NCBI GenBank assembly: GCA_041538185.1
Contig: JBGORM010000002.1
Location: forward strand, 62,001-126,000
Length of the DNA stretch: 64,000 nucleotides
Direction of reading: 5' to 3'
DNA from: Melioribacteraceae bacterium 4301-Me
GTDB taxonomy: Bacteria; Bacteroidota; Ignavibacteria; Ignavibacteriales; Melioribacteraceae
The position numbers were made by a program, and so were the translations under genes. The notes below the pieces were generated by a model, which worked only from the letters and a program-made list of their open reading frames with translations, was not told the origin of the DNA and ran no database searches. This document shows, piece after piece, positions 34,900-44,823 of the stretch (position 1 is the stretch's first letter; every line of letters begins with the position of its first letter).

Positions 34900-35412
34900 A
34901 TGACAAAACCTGATAAGTCAGAATATGCACCATATTATGAAATGTATTTTAACGAAGTTCCGGATGGAGATATATTAAAAACATTTGAAGAACAAATTGA
35001 AGAAATAAAAAGCTTTTTTATGGGGATTGACATCAATAAGCTAAATTACAGATACGCAGAAGGAAAATGGAGTATTAAAGAGATATTGGGTCATTTAATA
35101 GATACGGAGCGAATCTATGCGATGCGAGCTTTATGTTTTAGCAGAAATGAAACACAGTCCTTGCCTGGTTTTGATGAAAATAAATATGTTATGAATGCAA
35201 ATTTTAGTGAACAGTCATTAACTTCCTTGCTTGGTCAATTTGAATTGGGAAGAAAGAATAGTTTAGAGATGTTTAAGAGCTTCAGCGAAGAAATGTGGCT
35301 TAGGAAAGGAATTGCTAACAAAAATATAATGTCGGTGAGAGCTGTTCCATTAATTTTAGTGGGCCATGCTGCTCACCATATGAGGATAATAAAGGAAAGA
35401 TACTTAACATAA
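34900..35412 (+). CDS. DinB-superfamily protein
   Basis: 170 residues of the DinB/YfiT four-helix-bundle superfamily, small metal-binding proteins often acting as thiol-dependent S-transferases or of unknown function. The three metal histidines are in KEILGHLIDTE (about residue 65) and VGHAAHHMRIIKERYL (about 153 and 157). KWSIKEILGH and the central DENKYVMNANFSEQSLTSLLGQF fit the family. It is six bases before the 2H phosphoesterase gene and may be co-transcribed with it. Substrate unknown. Confidence 0.85.
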   Translation: MTKPDKSEYAPYYEMYFNEVPDGDILKTFEEQIEEIKSFFMGIDINKLNYRYAEGKWSIKEILGHLIDTERIYAMRALCFSRNETQSLPGFDENKYVMNANFSEQSLTSLLGQFELGRKNSLEMFKSFSEEMWLRKGIANKNIMSVRAVPLILVGHAAHHMRIIKERYLT

Positions 35413-35418
35413 TTTGTT

Positions 35419-35949
35419 ATGTCTTATTTGGTTTTAGCGTATCCGCAAATTTCAAAGCACGATTTAGATTGGATTCAATCCCTTCGTGAAAAGTACGACG
35501 AAAAATATTATGAAATTGTTGGCCCTCACTTTACTATTGTTTTTCCTGTTGATGATATTGATAAACAAAGTTTTGTGAAACACGTTACTGAAAAAGTAAA
35601 AACGATTGGCAAATTTTATTTTGTTTTAAGATGTGCTCAGGTTGTAAAAGATTTTTTTGCAGAATATTACGATGTGTTCTTGGTGCCTGAAGAAGGTTAT
35701 AGGATTTTTGTTAAAATTCATGATTTACTGTATACTGATATTTTATTGGATAAACTTCGTCTTGATATACCATATATACCTCATCTGAGTATTGGCGGCA
35801 GCTTTGAACCGTTTAATGCTAAAAAAATTGCTGATGAAATAAATGCTAAAAAATTAGAAATAATTGGCTCGGTAGAATCTCTTGATTTAGTGTCTTACGA
35901 AAATAACATGCTGACTAAAATTGCATCTATTCCTTTGTTAGAGAAATAA
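35419..35949 (+). CDS. 2H phosphoesterase (2'-5' RNA ligase-like)
   Basis: 176 residues with the two H-x-T/S-x motifs of the 2H superfamily: PHFTIVFPVDD (His about residue 37) and PHLSIGGSFEP (His about 122), spaced as in 2'-5' RNA ligase/cyclic phosphodiesterase proteins. Members open cyclic phosphodiesters of RNA ends or nucleotides. It is cytoplasmic, without signal peptide. Follows the DinB-like gene by six bases. Confidence 0.8.
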   Translation: MSYLVLAYPQISKHDLDWIQSLREKYDEKYYEIVGPHFTIVFPVDDIDKQSFVKHVTEKVKTIGKFYFVLRCAQVVKDFFAEYYDVFLVPEEGYRIFVKIHDLLYTDILLDKLRLDIPYIPHLSIGGSFEPFNAKKIADEINAKKLEIIGSVESLDLVSYENNMLTKIASIPLLEK

Positions 35950-36005
35950 CTAATTGACGTTGCATTCGTCTAAATAAGCAGTTTGTATTATAGTTTACAG
36001 GTAAA

Positions 36006-36329
36006 TTGAAAAAGACTGTATACATATTAAAAGCTATCGAATGGGAAGCTGTTCTTTGGTTAGTTGGACTTATTTATTTGCTGTTAATAAATCCATATCA
36101 GGAACAACATTTTACTTTATGTCCCTTTCGAAATATTGGAATTACTTTTTGTCCAGGTTGCGGCTTGGGTAAAGCAATTTCTTTTTTTTATCACGGAGAT
36201 GTTATTAATTCAATAAGAACACACCCGTTTGGAATTATAGCCTTCTTTTTAATTTCATTTAGAGTAATTAAGTTAATTTTCAGAACAAAGAATAATTTAC
36301 AATTAAACACGGAGGAAAATAATGGCTAA
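36006..36329 (+). CDS. DUF2752 small membrane protein
   Basis: 107 residues, TTG start. Two membrane segments (about 14-32 and 75-93) flank the family core LCPFRNIGITFCPGCGLGKAISFFYHGDVINSIRTHPFG, with the CPGCG motif at about 53-57. Function unknown; the cysteines could bind metal or form a disulfide. It overlaps the TM2 gene by eight bases, a pairing common in Bacteroidota. Confidence 0.82.
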   Translation: MKKTVYILKAIEWEAVLWLVGLIYLLLINPYQEQHFTLCPFRNIGITFCPGCGLGKAISFFYHGDVINSIRTHPFGIIAFFLISFRVIKLIFRTKNNLQLNTEENNG

Positions 36330-36666
36330 TGTATTAAACTTATTACCAGAGATAATGGGGGAGGAACAGATGTACATCCAAAACATTATTAAGGATATGG
36401 ATGACCAAAAGGCACAACAATTTGCTAATATATATAGAACAAGAAGGCGAGACCCACAAACAATTCTTTTAGTAACATTAGTAGGCTTTTTAGGAATTGC
36501 CGGAATTCAAAGATTTTTAGTCGACCAGATTGGAATGGGAATTCTGTATTTGCTCACCGGTGGAATTTGTCTTATTGGAACTATAATTGATTTGGTGAAT
36601 TACAAAAGAATTACTTTTGAGTACAACCAGCGACAGGCTCAGGAACTGTTGACTTTATTGAAATAA
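36322..36666 (+). CDS. TM2-domain membrane protein
   Basis: 114 residues. A soluble N-terminus (LPEIMGEEQMYIQNIIKDM) leads to RTRRRDPQTILLVTLVGFLGIAGIQRFLVDQIGMGILYLLTGGICLIGTIIDLVNY, the TM2 domain: two membrane helices with the conserved GxxGxxRF-type turn. Function of bacterial TM2 proteins is not known. Ribosome site GGAGG at 36311-36315, inside the preceding overlapping gene. Confidence 0.87.
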   Translation: MANVLNLLPEIMGEEQMYIQNIIKDMDDQKAQQFANIYRTRRRDPQTILLVTLVGFLGIAGIQRFLVDQIGMGILYLLTGGICLIGTIIDLVNYKRITFEYNQRQAQELLTLLK

Positions 36667-36781
36667 CTTTTGTTTTGATATTTTTCTTGTTAAGTTTGAC
36701 TTACATAAGCGCAACTTTGTTATTACAAATTGACCGCTTATTAAAGCAACAATAATAGTAATATATCTATAGGAGTTTTTA

Positions 36782-36994
36782 ATGGCAGAGCGTGAAAGCG
36801 GAACCGTGAAATGGTTTAACGCTGCAAAGGGTTATGGCTTTATCGAGCGTTCTAAAGGTGGTGATGTATTCGTTCATTTTACTTCAATTGAACAAGACGG
36901 ATATAAAACCCTTGAAAAAGGTCAAAAGGTAGAATTCACTGTTGGTGATGGACCAAAAGGACCTCAGGCGCAAGATGTCAAAGTTGTCAAATAA
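36782..36994 (+). CDS. Cold-shock protein, CspA family
   Basis: 70-residue single-domain RNA/DNA-binding OB fold that melts mRNA structure. RNP1 is KGYGFIE (17-23) and RNP2 VFVHF (about 30-34); the opening SGTVKWFNA is standard. TAGGAG lies seven bases before ATG and the gene has its own strong terminator. The 115-base leader (TTGACTTACATAAGC region) probably carries the promoter; no cold-box was recognised. Confidence 0.96.
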   Translation: MAERESGTVKWFNAAKGYGFIERSKGGDVFVHFTSIEQDGYKTLEKGQKVEFTVGDGPKGPQAQDVKVVK

Positions 36995-37020
36995 TATAAT
37001 GTCTATTATTTAGCAACACT

Positions 37021-37047
37021 AAAGCGGCTTCACTGCCGCTTTTTTTA
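37021..37047 (+). terminator. Intrinsic terminator of cspA
   Basis: AGCGGC-TTCACT-GCCGCT (37023-37040) followed by seven Ts. Six-bp GC-rich stem, 6-nt loop. Confidence 0.92.
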
Positions 37048-37190
37048 TTTATTGTAGTTGAACTTTTTTGAAAAACAAACCATTTTTGGACTAAGAAATT
37101 ATGTGATTAAGTAATGGAACTCATTTTATTTGTTTCAGACAATTTGTTTTTGTTAAAGCCTCTCGAACAACTTGCCGTAAGACCTACGTT

Positions 37191-37217
37191 TTACAACAAT
37201 TGCATCTGTTGTTGTAA
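37191..37217. promoter_or_regulatory. Perfect inverted repeat upstream of cysE, operator-like
   Basis: TTACAACA (37191-37198), 11-nt spacer, TGTTGTAA (37210-37217), about 60 bases before the cysE ATG. Eight perfect pairs on one DNA face suggest a dimeric regulator of cysteine synthesis; the regulator is not identified. Confidence 0.4.
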
Positions 37218-37278
37218 CTAATTTACATCCTTACTTCTATCCTTAAAATATTTTTTAATTTTATTAAAGGGAAGTTAA

Positions 37279-38136
37279 ATGGAAACAGTAAATCAAAACG
37301 TGTTTAATGCATTTGCAAAAGAATTATTAGCAAAAAGACAAACTCATTCTTGTACAGCCTCTTTGAAAATAGAAGCTATTGAATACCTTAATAGCATAAT
37401 TGATTTCTTGTTCCCTCACTTTTCTAATAAAGTTTATTTAACGGAAGATGATGTGATTTCAAAGTTGCAGCTATTAAAAAGAGATCTTATTCAGCTAATA
37501 AAGCTACTCAATGGATTGGCGCCATTCAATACAGAAGAAATTGCTGAAATGTTTATACGAAAAATTCCAATTATTAATAAAATGCTTTGGCAAGATGCTC
37601 AATCTATTTACGAAGGTGACCCGGCTGCAGAAAGTATTGATGAAGTTATACTTGCTTATCCCGGTTTCTTAGCTATTACGATTTACCGAATAGCTCACGA
37701 AATTTACAAGCTTAAGGTTCCAATAATACCTAGAATTTTGACTGAACATGCGCATGAAAAAACTGGAATTGATATTCATCCCGGTGCAACAATTGATTCG
37801 CCATTTTTTATTGACCATGGAACAGGAATAGTAATTGGCGAAACAACAATTATTGGCAAGAACGTGAAATTATATCAAGGTGTTACATTAGGTGCATTAA
37901 GTGTAGATAAGAGTTTATCGCAAACAAAAAGACATCCTACAATAGAAGATGAAGTGATAATTTATTCACAAGCAGTAATTCTTGGCGGGAGTACTGTAAT
38001 AGGAAAAGGAAGTGTAATTGGTGGAAATGCATGGATTACTCAAAGTATACCGCCAAATTCCGTTGTCTATAACAAAAGCGAAGTTAGAGTTCGCAGTAAT
38101 ATTGAATTAGAAAAAACAATTGATTTTATAATTTGA
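37279..38136 (+). CDS. cysE: Serine O-acetyltransferase
   Basis: Acetylates serine with acetyl-CoA, the first committed step of cysteine synthesis. 285 residues: helical N-terminus, then AYPGFLAITIYRIAHEIYKLKVPIIPRILTEHAHEKTGIDIHPGATI (about 133-178) with the catalytic His/Asp region, and left-handed beta-helix hexapeptides (IDHGTGIVIGETTIIGKNVKLYQGVTLGAL; HPTIEDEVIIYSQAVILGGSTVIG). The N-terminus is longer than E. coli CysE and resembles the EpsC/plant-like group. Ribosome site AAGGGAAG. cysK follows after 15 bases. Confidence 0.94.
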   Translation: METVNQNVFNAFAKELLAKRQTHSCTASLKIEAIEYLNSIIDFLFPHFSNKVYLTEDDVISKLQLLKRDLIQLIKLLNGLAPFNTEEIAEMFIRKIPIINKMLWQDAQSIYEGDPAAESIDEVILAYPGFLAITIYRIAHEIYKLKVPIIPRILTEHAHEKTGIDIHPGATIDSPFFIDHGTGIVIGETTIIGKNVKLYQGVTLGALSVDKSLSQTKRHPTIEDEVIIYSQAVILGGSTVIGKGSVIGGNAWITQSIPPNSVVYNKSEVRVRSNIELEKTIDFII

Positions 38137-38151
38137 AAATGGAGTATAAAA

Positions 38152-39066
38152 ATGAAAGTAGAAAATATTTTACAGACAATTGGTCAAACACCTCATTTAA
38201 AAATAAATAAACTCTTTGGCAGCGAACATGAAGTCTGGATTAAACTCGAACGAGCAAATCCTGGCGCAAGTATTAAAGATAGAATTGCACTGTCAATGAT
38301 TGAAGATGCAGAGAAAAAAGGCATACTTAAAAAAGATAGTATAATTGTAGAACCAACATCAGGGAATACAGGCATTGGCTTAGCTATAGTATCGGCTGTT
38401 AAAGGTTATCAATTAATATTAGTTATGCCGGAGTCGATGTCAATTGAAAGAAGAAAAATTATGATGGCCTATGGTGCAAAATTAGAATTGACCCCTCGTG
38501 AAAAAGGGATGAAAGGTGCAATTGAAAGAGCAAATGAAATTGCTGCTAAGAATCCTAAAGTTTGGATACCTCAACAATTTGAAAATTATGCTAACGTAGA
38601 AATACATGTTAAAACTACAGCACAAGAAATTTTAAATGATTTCCCTGAAGGAATTGATTATTTAATAACGGGCGTTGGTACTGGAGGTCATATAACAGGT
38701 GTAAGTAAGGTATTGAAGTCAAACTTTGCTGAATTAAAAGTATTTGCAGTTGAACCAGCGGATTCACCTGTTCTTTCTGGTGGTGAACCTGGTCCACATT
38801 GGCTGCAAGGTTTGGGAGCGGGTTTTATCCCTAAGATATTAGATACTAAATTACTCGATGGAGTAATCACAATTACAAAAGAAGAAGCATTCAATTTTGC
38901 ACAACGCGCTGCAAAAGAAGAAGGATTATTTGCAGGTATATCAACTGGAGCAGCTCTCGCAGCAGTCTCTAAAAAATTAAATGATATACCAAAAGGTAAA
39001 AAAATCTTAACGTTTAATTACGATACTGGCGAAAGATATCTTTCTATTGATGGACTGTGGATGTAA
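38152..39066 (+). CDS. cysK: Cysteine synthase A
   Basis: O-acetylserine sulfhydrylase, PLP enzyme making cysteine from O-acetylserine and sulfide. 304 residues. PLP lysine in [11 protein letters not shown] (about 37-47), SGNTGIGLA phosphate/asparagine loop (about 69-77), [16 protein letters not shown], and the C-terminal STGAALAAV and [15 protein letters not shown]. The motif [11 protein letters not shown] and GLGAGFIP support CysK rather than cystathionine beta-synthase. ATGGAG eight bases upstream serves as ribosome site; operon with cysE, as the two enzymes form the cysteine synthase complex. Confidence 0.96.
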   Translation: MKVENILQTIGQTPHLKINKLFGSEHEVWIKLERANPGASIKDRIALSMIEDAEKKGILKKDSIIVEPTSGNTGIGLAIVSAVKGYQLILVMPESMSIERRKIMMAYGAKLELTPREKGMKGAIERANEIAAKNPKVWIPQQFENYANVEIHVKTTAQEILNDFPEGIDYLITGVGTGGHITGVSKVLKSNFAELKVFAVEPADSPVLSGGEPGPHWLQGLGAGFIPKILDTKLLDGVITITKEEAFNFAQRAAKEEGLFAGISTGAALAAVSKKLNDIPKGKKILTFNYDTGERYLSIDGLWM

Positions 39067-39378
39067 AAATTGATTAAGATAAAAGGATTATTTAATTAAT
39101 TGTGAATTAACTCGATAAAAATATCAATTGGTTCGGCTTTTTAGAAATCTCATTAATTAAAATAACTTTATTAGCAAACTGGAGTAATTATCTCACCTTA
39201 AAGTTGTACAATAAAAAAAATACCATCTTACGCAACAAAAAATAATTGTAAAATATAATCTGTATTAACAAAGAATAAATTAATAATTTGCAACTCGAAA
39301 ACAGAGGAAATGTGCTTACTCACGGACTCTTTGTACTTATTTTTTACATTCATTTTCTAACAAAGTGGAGGTTCAAAA
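39067..39378. other. Gap between cysK and nagB
   Basis: 312 bases of A/T-rich DNA. It holds no frame, repeat or terminator I can support. GTGGAGG at 39365-39371 is the ribosome site of nagB. A promoter for nagB must lie here but is not clear. Confidence 0.6.
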
Positions 39379-40200
39379 ATGAGGTTAATAATTCAGCCGA
39401 ACTACGAAATGGTTTCTAAGTGGGCAGCTAACTATGTAGTAAAAAGAATATTGAACTTTAATCCTACTTCATCAAAAAGATTTGTATTGGGCTTGCCCAC
39501 AGGGTCTTCACCTATTGGTATGTATAAAGAATTAATCAGATTAAATAAGTCGGGAATTGTTTCGTTTAAGTATGTTACTACTTTTAATATGGATGAATAT
39601 GTTGGTTTGCCGGAGGACCATCCTCAAAGTTATCATTCTTTTATGTGGAATAATTTTTTTAATCATATCGATATTGACAGAAAATTTGTAAACATTCTTA
39701 ACGGTAATGCAGAGAACCTGCAGAAAGAATGTGAGGACTACGAGAAAAAAATTAAAGAGGCTGGAGGTATTAAATTATTTGTAGGTGGGATTGGTCCTGA
39801 TGGCCATATTGCATTTAACGAGCCAGGCTCTTCACTTGGTTCATTAACAAGAATTAAAACGCTTACAATGGATACTATAATAGCTAATTCGAGATTCTTT
39901 GATAACGATATTAATAAAGTACCTAAAATGGCATTAACTGTCGGTGTTAAAACTATCTTAGATGCTGAGGAAGTTATGATAATTGTAAGCGGGTTAAACA
40001 AAGCAAGAGCATTAGCTAAAGCTGTAGAAGAAGGTGTAAATCATATGTGGACTATTAGTACCTTGCAGCTGCATCCAAAAGCCATTATTATTTGTGATGA
40101 AGCAGCTACTTATGAATTAAAGGTAGGCACTGTTAAATATTTTAAAGATATTGAAGCAGAAAACTTACCGCCAGAAACATTGCTTAAAAATTTGACTTAA
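39379..40200 (+). CDS. nagB: Glucosamine-6-phosphate deaminase
   Basis: Converts glucosamine 6-phosphate to fructose 6-phosphate and ammonia, the exit of amino sugars into glycolysis. 273 residues. Seen: [19 protein letters not shown] (about 32-50), [27 protein letters not shown] (about 70-96, with the catalytic Asp), [17 protein letters not shown] (about 134-150) and [22 protein letters not shown]. The allosteric-type C-terminus is present. Excellent ribosome site GTGGAGG seven bases before ATG. Followed by an SSS symporter after 69 bases; together with the GH3/NamZ genes it fits recycling or use of cell-wall or chitin amino sugars. Confidence 0.95.
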   Translation: MRLIIQPNYEMVSKWAANYVVKRILNFNPTSSKRFVLGLPTGSSPIGMYKELIRLNKSGIVSFKYVTTFNMDEYVGLPEDHPQSYHSFMWNNFFNHIDIDRKFVNILNGNAENLQKECEDYEKKIKEAGGIKLFVGGIGPDGHIAFNEPGSSLGSLTRIKTLTMDTIIANSRFFDNDINKVPKMALTVGVKTILDAEEVMIIVSGLNKARALAKAVEEGVNHMWTISTLQLHPKAIIICDEAATYELKVGTVKYFKDIEAENLPPETLLKNLT

Positions 40201-40269
40201 CAGTGTTGATTTGAGCTAATGAGTAATGCTGTTAATTAATTTCTGGTAAACAAAGGGCTAATTAAATTT

Positions 40270-42177
40270 ATGACACATTTACAATTTATTGACATAGTAG
40301 TAATTGTAGTCTACTTTTTAATAGTGTTTCTAATTGCTGCGTACTATTCAAGAAAAGCAGGAAAAGATACGGGTGAATTTTTCCTTTCGGGGAGAAATTT
40401 GCCTTGGTATTTAGCTGGCACCGCAATGGTTGCAACTACATTTGCAGCAGATACACCCTTAGCTGTAACAGAACTTGTAGCACGTAATGGAATTGCAGGT
40501 AATTGGCTATGGTGGAACATGTGTATTGGAGCTATGTTAACTGTTTTTCTTTTTTCTAAGTTGTGGCGCAGAGCAAATATAATGACCGATGTTGAGTTTG
40601 TTGAGTTGCGTTATGAGGGAAAACCTGCAGCGGTATTACGAGGCTTTAGAGCGCTTTATCTGGGCCTGCTTATGAATTCAATCGTTATTGGCTGGGTAAA
40701 TAAAGCAATGGAGAAAATTTTTAGTGTTGTTTTCCCAAACTACGATGCGTTTTTTCTTGTGGCAATAATAGCAGTAATTATAGCTATCTACGCCTCGGCG
40801 GCTGGATTATTAGGAACAGCAAGAACAGATAGTTTTCAATTTTTGTTTGCAATGGTAGGATGCATAATACTTGCTGTAATAGTTGTAAACCTCCCTCAAG
40901 TTGGTGGAGTAGTTTTAATGAAAGAAAAACTGGCTCCGCAAGTTTTAGATTTCTTTCCTAAGATTTCAGATATAAATACTGAAGGCATAACAGGCGGCGT
41001 GCTTGCCTTAAGTGTAGGAGCTTTTATTGCTTATGTAGGCTTACAATGGTGGTCAAGTTGGTATCCTGGTGCTGACCCGGGCGGCGGCGGCTATATTGCG
41101 CAGCGTATGATGTCAGCAAAAGATGAAAAACATAGCCTGTTTGCAACTCTTTGGTTTACTATTGCTCACTATACAGTTAGACCTTGGCCTTGGATTTTAG
41201 TTGCCCTTGCAGCACTTATAATTATGCCTCGCACTAAAAGTGTGGATGAAATTAAACACGAAAACCCACTCTTGTACTCAAAAGTTGTGGAAGCTTTTAA
41301 TAATAAATCACTCCTGAACTCAAATGATGAAATTTATAAAACAGCTGAGTTTAAAGATGTATATGAGAAATATGAAAATACAGTCGACCCGGGAGTTATG
41401 TACCCTAAATTAATGGTAAGATATTTACCTGAAGGATTATTAGGACTGCTAATCGCTGTTTTTTTAGCTGCTTATATGTCTACCATCTCGTCACAATTAA
41501 ATTGGGGCACTTCGTATATAATAAATGATTTTTATAGAAGATTTATTACTAAAGGTGCTGATGAAAAACATTATGTAAAAATTTCTCGTATTGCAATTCT
41601 TGTTACTACTCTATTTTCTTTGGTTCTTACAAAATACGTTTTAACAACAATTTCTGGTGCGTGGGAATTTATTATTAATGCAAGTGCAGGGATGGGAGCC
41701 GTTCTTATTTTACGCTGGTATTGGTGGAGAATTAATGCTTGGTCTGAAATTACTGCTATGGTTGCACCACTAATTATTTATCCAATAGCTCGTTATAAGT
41801 TCGGTTTGCAACCGCCTCTTACTTTATACCCTACGGTTTTAGGTACTACTATAATATGGATTATTGCTACATATATTACAAAACCAGTATCTGAAACTAA
41901 GCTTATTGAATTCTACAAAAGAACTTATCCTGGTGGATTAGGCTGGAAAAGAATATCTGATAAGTTACCTGAAATAAAAACACAGAAAGGATTTTTAAGA
42001 CTAATTATTAATTGGATCTTAGGAGTAATAATGGTTTACTCTGCTTTATTTGGGATTGGAAAAATAATCTTTGCAGATTTTATTGCTGGGCTTTCTTTTA
42101 TTCTAATTGCCCTAATTGCAGCAATAATTATTTATTTTAACTTGAATAGGGTGGGATTCCAAACAGTTGTAAAATAA
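40270..42177 (+). CDS. Sodium/solute symporter (SSS family)
   Basis: 635 residues of the solute:sodium symporter family with about 13-14 membrane helices. Seen: AYYSRKAGKDTGEFFLSGRNLPWYLAGTAMVATTFAADTPLAVTEL (about 24-69), the core helix ending AAGLLGTARTDSFQFLFAMVG, ADPGGGGYIAQRMMSAKDEK, and GLLIAVFLAAYMSTISSQLNWGTSYIINDFY (about 391-421), the Na2-site helix signature. A large soluble loop (about 320-375) sits between two helices. Next to nagB, an amino sugar is a possible substrate, but many of these long SSS proteins are of unknown specificity. Confidence 0.87.
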   Translation: MTHLQFIDIVVIVVYFLIVFLIAAYYSRKAGKDTGEFFLSGRNLPWYLAGTAMVATTFAADTPLAVTELVARNGIAGNWLWWNMCIGAMLTVFLFSKLWRRANIMTDVEFVELRYEGKPAAVLRGFRALYLGLLMNSIVIGWVNKAMEKIFSVVFPNYDAFFLVAIIAVIIAIYASAAGLLGTARTDSFQFLFAMVGCIILAVIVVNLPQVGGVVLMKEKLAPQVLDFFPKISDINTEGITGGVLALSVGAFIAYVGLQWWSSWYPGADPGGGGYIAQRMMSAKDEKHSLFATLWFTIAHYTVRPWPWILVALAALIIMPRTKSVDEIKHENPLLYSKVVEAFNNKSLLNSNDEIYKTAEFKDVYEKYENTVDPGVMYPKLMVRYLPEGLLGLLIAVFLAAYMSTISSQLNWGTSYIINDFYRRFITKGADEKHYVKISRIAILVTTLFSLVLTKYVLTTISGAWEFIINASAGMGAVLILRWYWWRINAWSEITAMVAPLIIYPIARYKFGLQPPLTLYPTVLGTTIIWIIATYITKPVSETKLIEFYKRTYPGGLGWKRISDKLPEIKTQKGFLRLIINWILGVIMVYSALFGIGKIIFADFIAGLSFILIALIAAIIIYFNLNRVGFQTVVK

Positions 42178-42304
42178 TTTCAAGCAGATGCGTATGTTAA
42201 AGCACCTCGGAATTCAAAGAGCAATTATCAAAAAAGTATTTGAAATTAAGAATCATTATTCCTATATATAAAAAGTTGGTTAAACATAATTTAGAGGGAA
42301 AAGG

Positions 42305-42838
42305 ATGAGTAAAATAAATAACGTAAATATAAATGGAATAAAATCCTTTGAAGAAATAATTAAAAATGACTCAGCTGCTGCAAAAAAAACACAAGTCATT
42401 GAAGGTGAGTGGATATTACAAGAAGGCGGAACTCAATTTGTTTCAAAAATTAAATTTGAAGGCGGTGAAACAGAATTTAAAGTTGATAACCCATCTTTTA
42501 TGGGTGGTACAGGATCTTTGCCCGGTCCTTTGCATTATTGCTTTTTTGGACTTGCATCTTGTTACACAGGAACTTTCGCAACTATGGCTGCAATGTTAGG
42601 ACTAAAATTAAAAAAGTTGACTACAAAAGTTGAAGCAAGTATAAACTTTTCAAAAGTTTTTGGCTTGGGCGACTTACCAATAATGGAAGAGGTAAGAGTT
42701 AAACTAAATGTGATAAGCGATGAACCAAAAGAGAAAATTAAACAAGCTGAAGAAATGGCTTTGCAAAGATGCCCAGTTGTTTTTACTCTTAAAAATCCAG
42801 TAAAGCTTATAGCGGATTTGGAAATTACAACACAATAA
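42305..42838 (+). CDS. OsmC-family peroxidase-like protein
   Basis: 177 residues. OsmC/Ohr-type proteins reduce organic hydroperoxides through two cysteines. Both are visible: FGLASCYTGTFATMAAMLGLKL (Cys about residue 84) and ALQRCPVVFTLKNPVKL (Cys about 158). FKVDNPSFMGGTGSLPGPLHYCFFGLAS is the substrate-loop region. It could be an OsmC-like rather than Ohr enzyme. GAGGG lies ten bases before ATG. It stands alone between symporter and epimerase. Confidence 0.85.
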   Translation: MSKINNVNINGIKSFEEIIKNDSAAAKKTQVIEGEWILQEGGTQFVSKIKFEGGETEFKVDNPSFMGGTGSLPGPLHYCFFGLASCYTGTFATMAAMLGLKLKKLTTKVEASINFSKVFGLGDLPIMEEVRVKLNVISDEPKEKIKQAEEMALQRCPVVFTLKNPVKLIADLEITTQ

Positions 42839-43124
42839 AAATAAGTTTTTTACAGAACTTTAAATTAAAACTCAGAGATACCCAAAAGAGCTCTGCAGTT
42901 ATTTTATCATATATAAATTTTTGGGGGGATATTAATTATTCCCAGAATTAAAACGTAAAACGGTTCTTAAGGTTGCGGCTAAAACATTTCAATGGCAATA
43001 ATCAAATCAATTTTCTTATCATTTTTATTAAGTTTTGTGTCGGAATTTTTTCCCATATAAATTTTATGTATACGCTAAACAAAGGTACTGTAAAGAATGT
43101 ATGAATTAAAATTTGGTCTCGGTT

Positions 43125-44183
43125 ATGATTAAAAAAGAACTCTTCGGTAAGCTTGATGATGTGAATGAAATTTACATCTACACATTAAGTAATCTTAAAG
43201 GTATGATAGTAAAAATAATTAATTACGGCGCAATTGTCGTTTCAATTTTAGTACCTGATAAAAATGGAATTTATGATGATATAGTGTTAGGCTACGATAA
43301 TCTTAAAGCATACATTAATGATAAATTTTACTTCGGAGCTATAATTGGCAGGTATGCTAACAGAATTAATAAAGGGCAGTTTGAATTAAACGGTAAAAGA
43401 TACCAACTAGAACTTAACGATGGATTAAATCATCTCCATGGCGGAACGAAAGGATTTCACAAGGTTGTTTGGGACGCTGAACCTTTTATTTACAATTCAG
43501 ACCAATCATTAAAACTAAAGTATTATAGTCATGATGGAGAAGGAGGATATCCTGGTAACTTAAAGATAATGGTAATTTATACCCTTACTCAAAATAATGA
43601 GCTGCAGATTGAGTATATTGCAGAGACTGATAAAAAAACTATACTTAATCCCACTCATCATTCATATTTTAATTTATCTGGTTCAGCGGATAAAACAATT
43701 TTGGAGCACCAGATTAAAATTAACGCTGATTATATAGTTGATATAAATGAAGACTTAACACCAACGGGAAAGCTAATTAATGTTAATAATACTCCGTTCG
43801 ACTTTCGAAAATTTCGTGAGATGGGGGCGCGCATAAATGACAAAAACGAGTTGTTAGCTTTTGCAAATGGTTACGATCATAGTTTTGTGCTAAATGATTA
43901 CAATCACTCTGTTAGAAAAGTTGCTGAAGTATTTGAACCTGTATCCGGAAGATTGTTAAGTATTCATAGTGATCAACCGGGGTTACAGTTTTATTCTGGG
44001 AATTACCTGAACGGATCAATAATAGGTAAAGAGGGAAAGATTTATAGCTTTAGAGCTGGCTTTTGTTTAGAAGCTCAACATTTCCCAGATTCGCCAAATC
44101 ATAAAAATTTTCCACCCGTTGTGCTTGAGCCAGGTCAAAGGTATATTCAAAGAACTATGTATAAGTTCTCAATTAAACAATAG
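43125..44183 (+). CDS. galM: Aldose 1-epimerase
   Basis: Interconverts alpha and beta anomers of aldohexoses. 352 residues from ATG 43125; I prefer this to the in-frame TTG 43113 because the typical N-terminus starts MIKKELFG. Seen: GAIVVSILVPDKNGIYDDIVLGYDNL (about 36-61), GAIIGRYANRINKGQFELNGKRYQL (about 74-98), NDGLNHLHGGTKGFHKVVWDAE, NPTHHSYFNLSG with the catalytic His (about residue 180), FANGYDHSFVLN and the C-terminal GFCLEAQHFPDSPNHKNFPPVVLEPG with the catalytic Glu (about 309). No signal peptide, so cytoplasmic. Confidence 0.94.
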   Translation: MIKKELFGKLDDVNEIYIYTLSNLKGMIVKIINYGAIVVSILVPDKNGIYDDIVLGYDNLKAYINDKFYFGAIIGRYANRINKGQFELNGKRYQLELNDGLNHLHGGTKGFHKVVWDAEPFIYNSDQSLKLKYYSHDGEGGYPGNLKIMVIYTLTQNNELQIEYIAETDKKTILNPTHHSYFNLSGSADKTILEHQIKINADYIVDINEDLTPTGKLINVNNTPFDFRKFREMGARINDKNELLAFANGYDHSFVLNDYNHSVRKVAEVFEPVSGRLLSIHSDQPGLQFYSGNYLNGSIIGKEGKIYSFRAGFCLEAQHFPDSPNHKNFPPVVLEPGQRYIQRTMYKFSIKQ

Positions 44184-44548
44184 AAAAACTGCTAAATTGA
44201 TACGACTCTCTTTTTACCATAAAACTTCTCTTAGTATGATAGGCCATAATAAAGCATTTAAAGTAAAATTTTAGAGAATCTGTTGATAGACTCTGCTGCA
44301 CGATTTATCATGGAAATACACCACTTCGTGGTAAAAATGACTAACTTTGTGCCAGTTGAATTATCATAGTTAATACTGCAAAAATCATTTTACCTTCATT
44401 GCGACTCGCCAATAGCAAGGGAAGTAATTTCCTACTACAAAGAATTTATCATCTTACCTTTTTATCGTGATTGCTTCAATCACTTGGTTCGTTAGCAATA
44501 ACTGTAAAAACATGATTGGTCGAAATATCGGCTATCTCTTTATTAGTT

Positions 44549-44578
44549 ACACGGAGAACCACAGAGATTTCACGGAGG
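44549..44578. repeat. ACACGGAG/CACAGAG-type dispersed sequence
   Basis: ACACGGAGAACCACAGAG followed by ATTTCACGGAGGA: a single copy here of a degenerate sequence kind that I have seen scattered in many bacterial genomes (purine-rich near-repeats of CACGGAG/CACAGAG). Seen only once, so the call rests on recognition. Confidence 0.4.
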
Positions 44579-44725
44579 ACTAATGGACAGCAACCCTTGA
44601 ACCCTACAATTGAAATGATTTTATATGATTTATAAACAAGCTAATAAGATTTCAATAGAGTAATAATACTTTTAGTCAGGAAATTGACGAGCTTTTGACT
44701 CAATTATGCTATAAACAAAACCTTA

Positions 44726-44778
44726 CCACGAAGTGTGGGAATTCACCACCCACGAAGTGATGGATTCCCATTCGTAGG
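44726..44778. repeat. Two adjoining CCACGAAGTG-family units
   Basis: CCACGAAGTG at 44726-44735 and again at 44750-44759, each followed by a GAATTC/GGATTCCCATT part; the second unit ends TTCGTAGG and is followed by GGTGAATTCTCATT, another degenerate half. Related to 25894-25921 and 46825-46847. Confidence 0.65.
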
Positions 44779-44823
44779 TGGTGAATTCTCATTGTGGGTG
44801 AATTCTTATTTTATTTATTAAAT

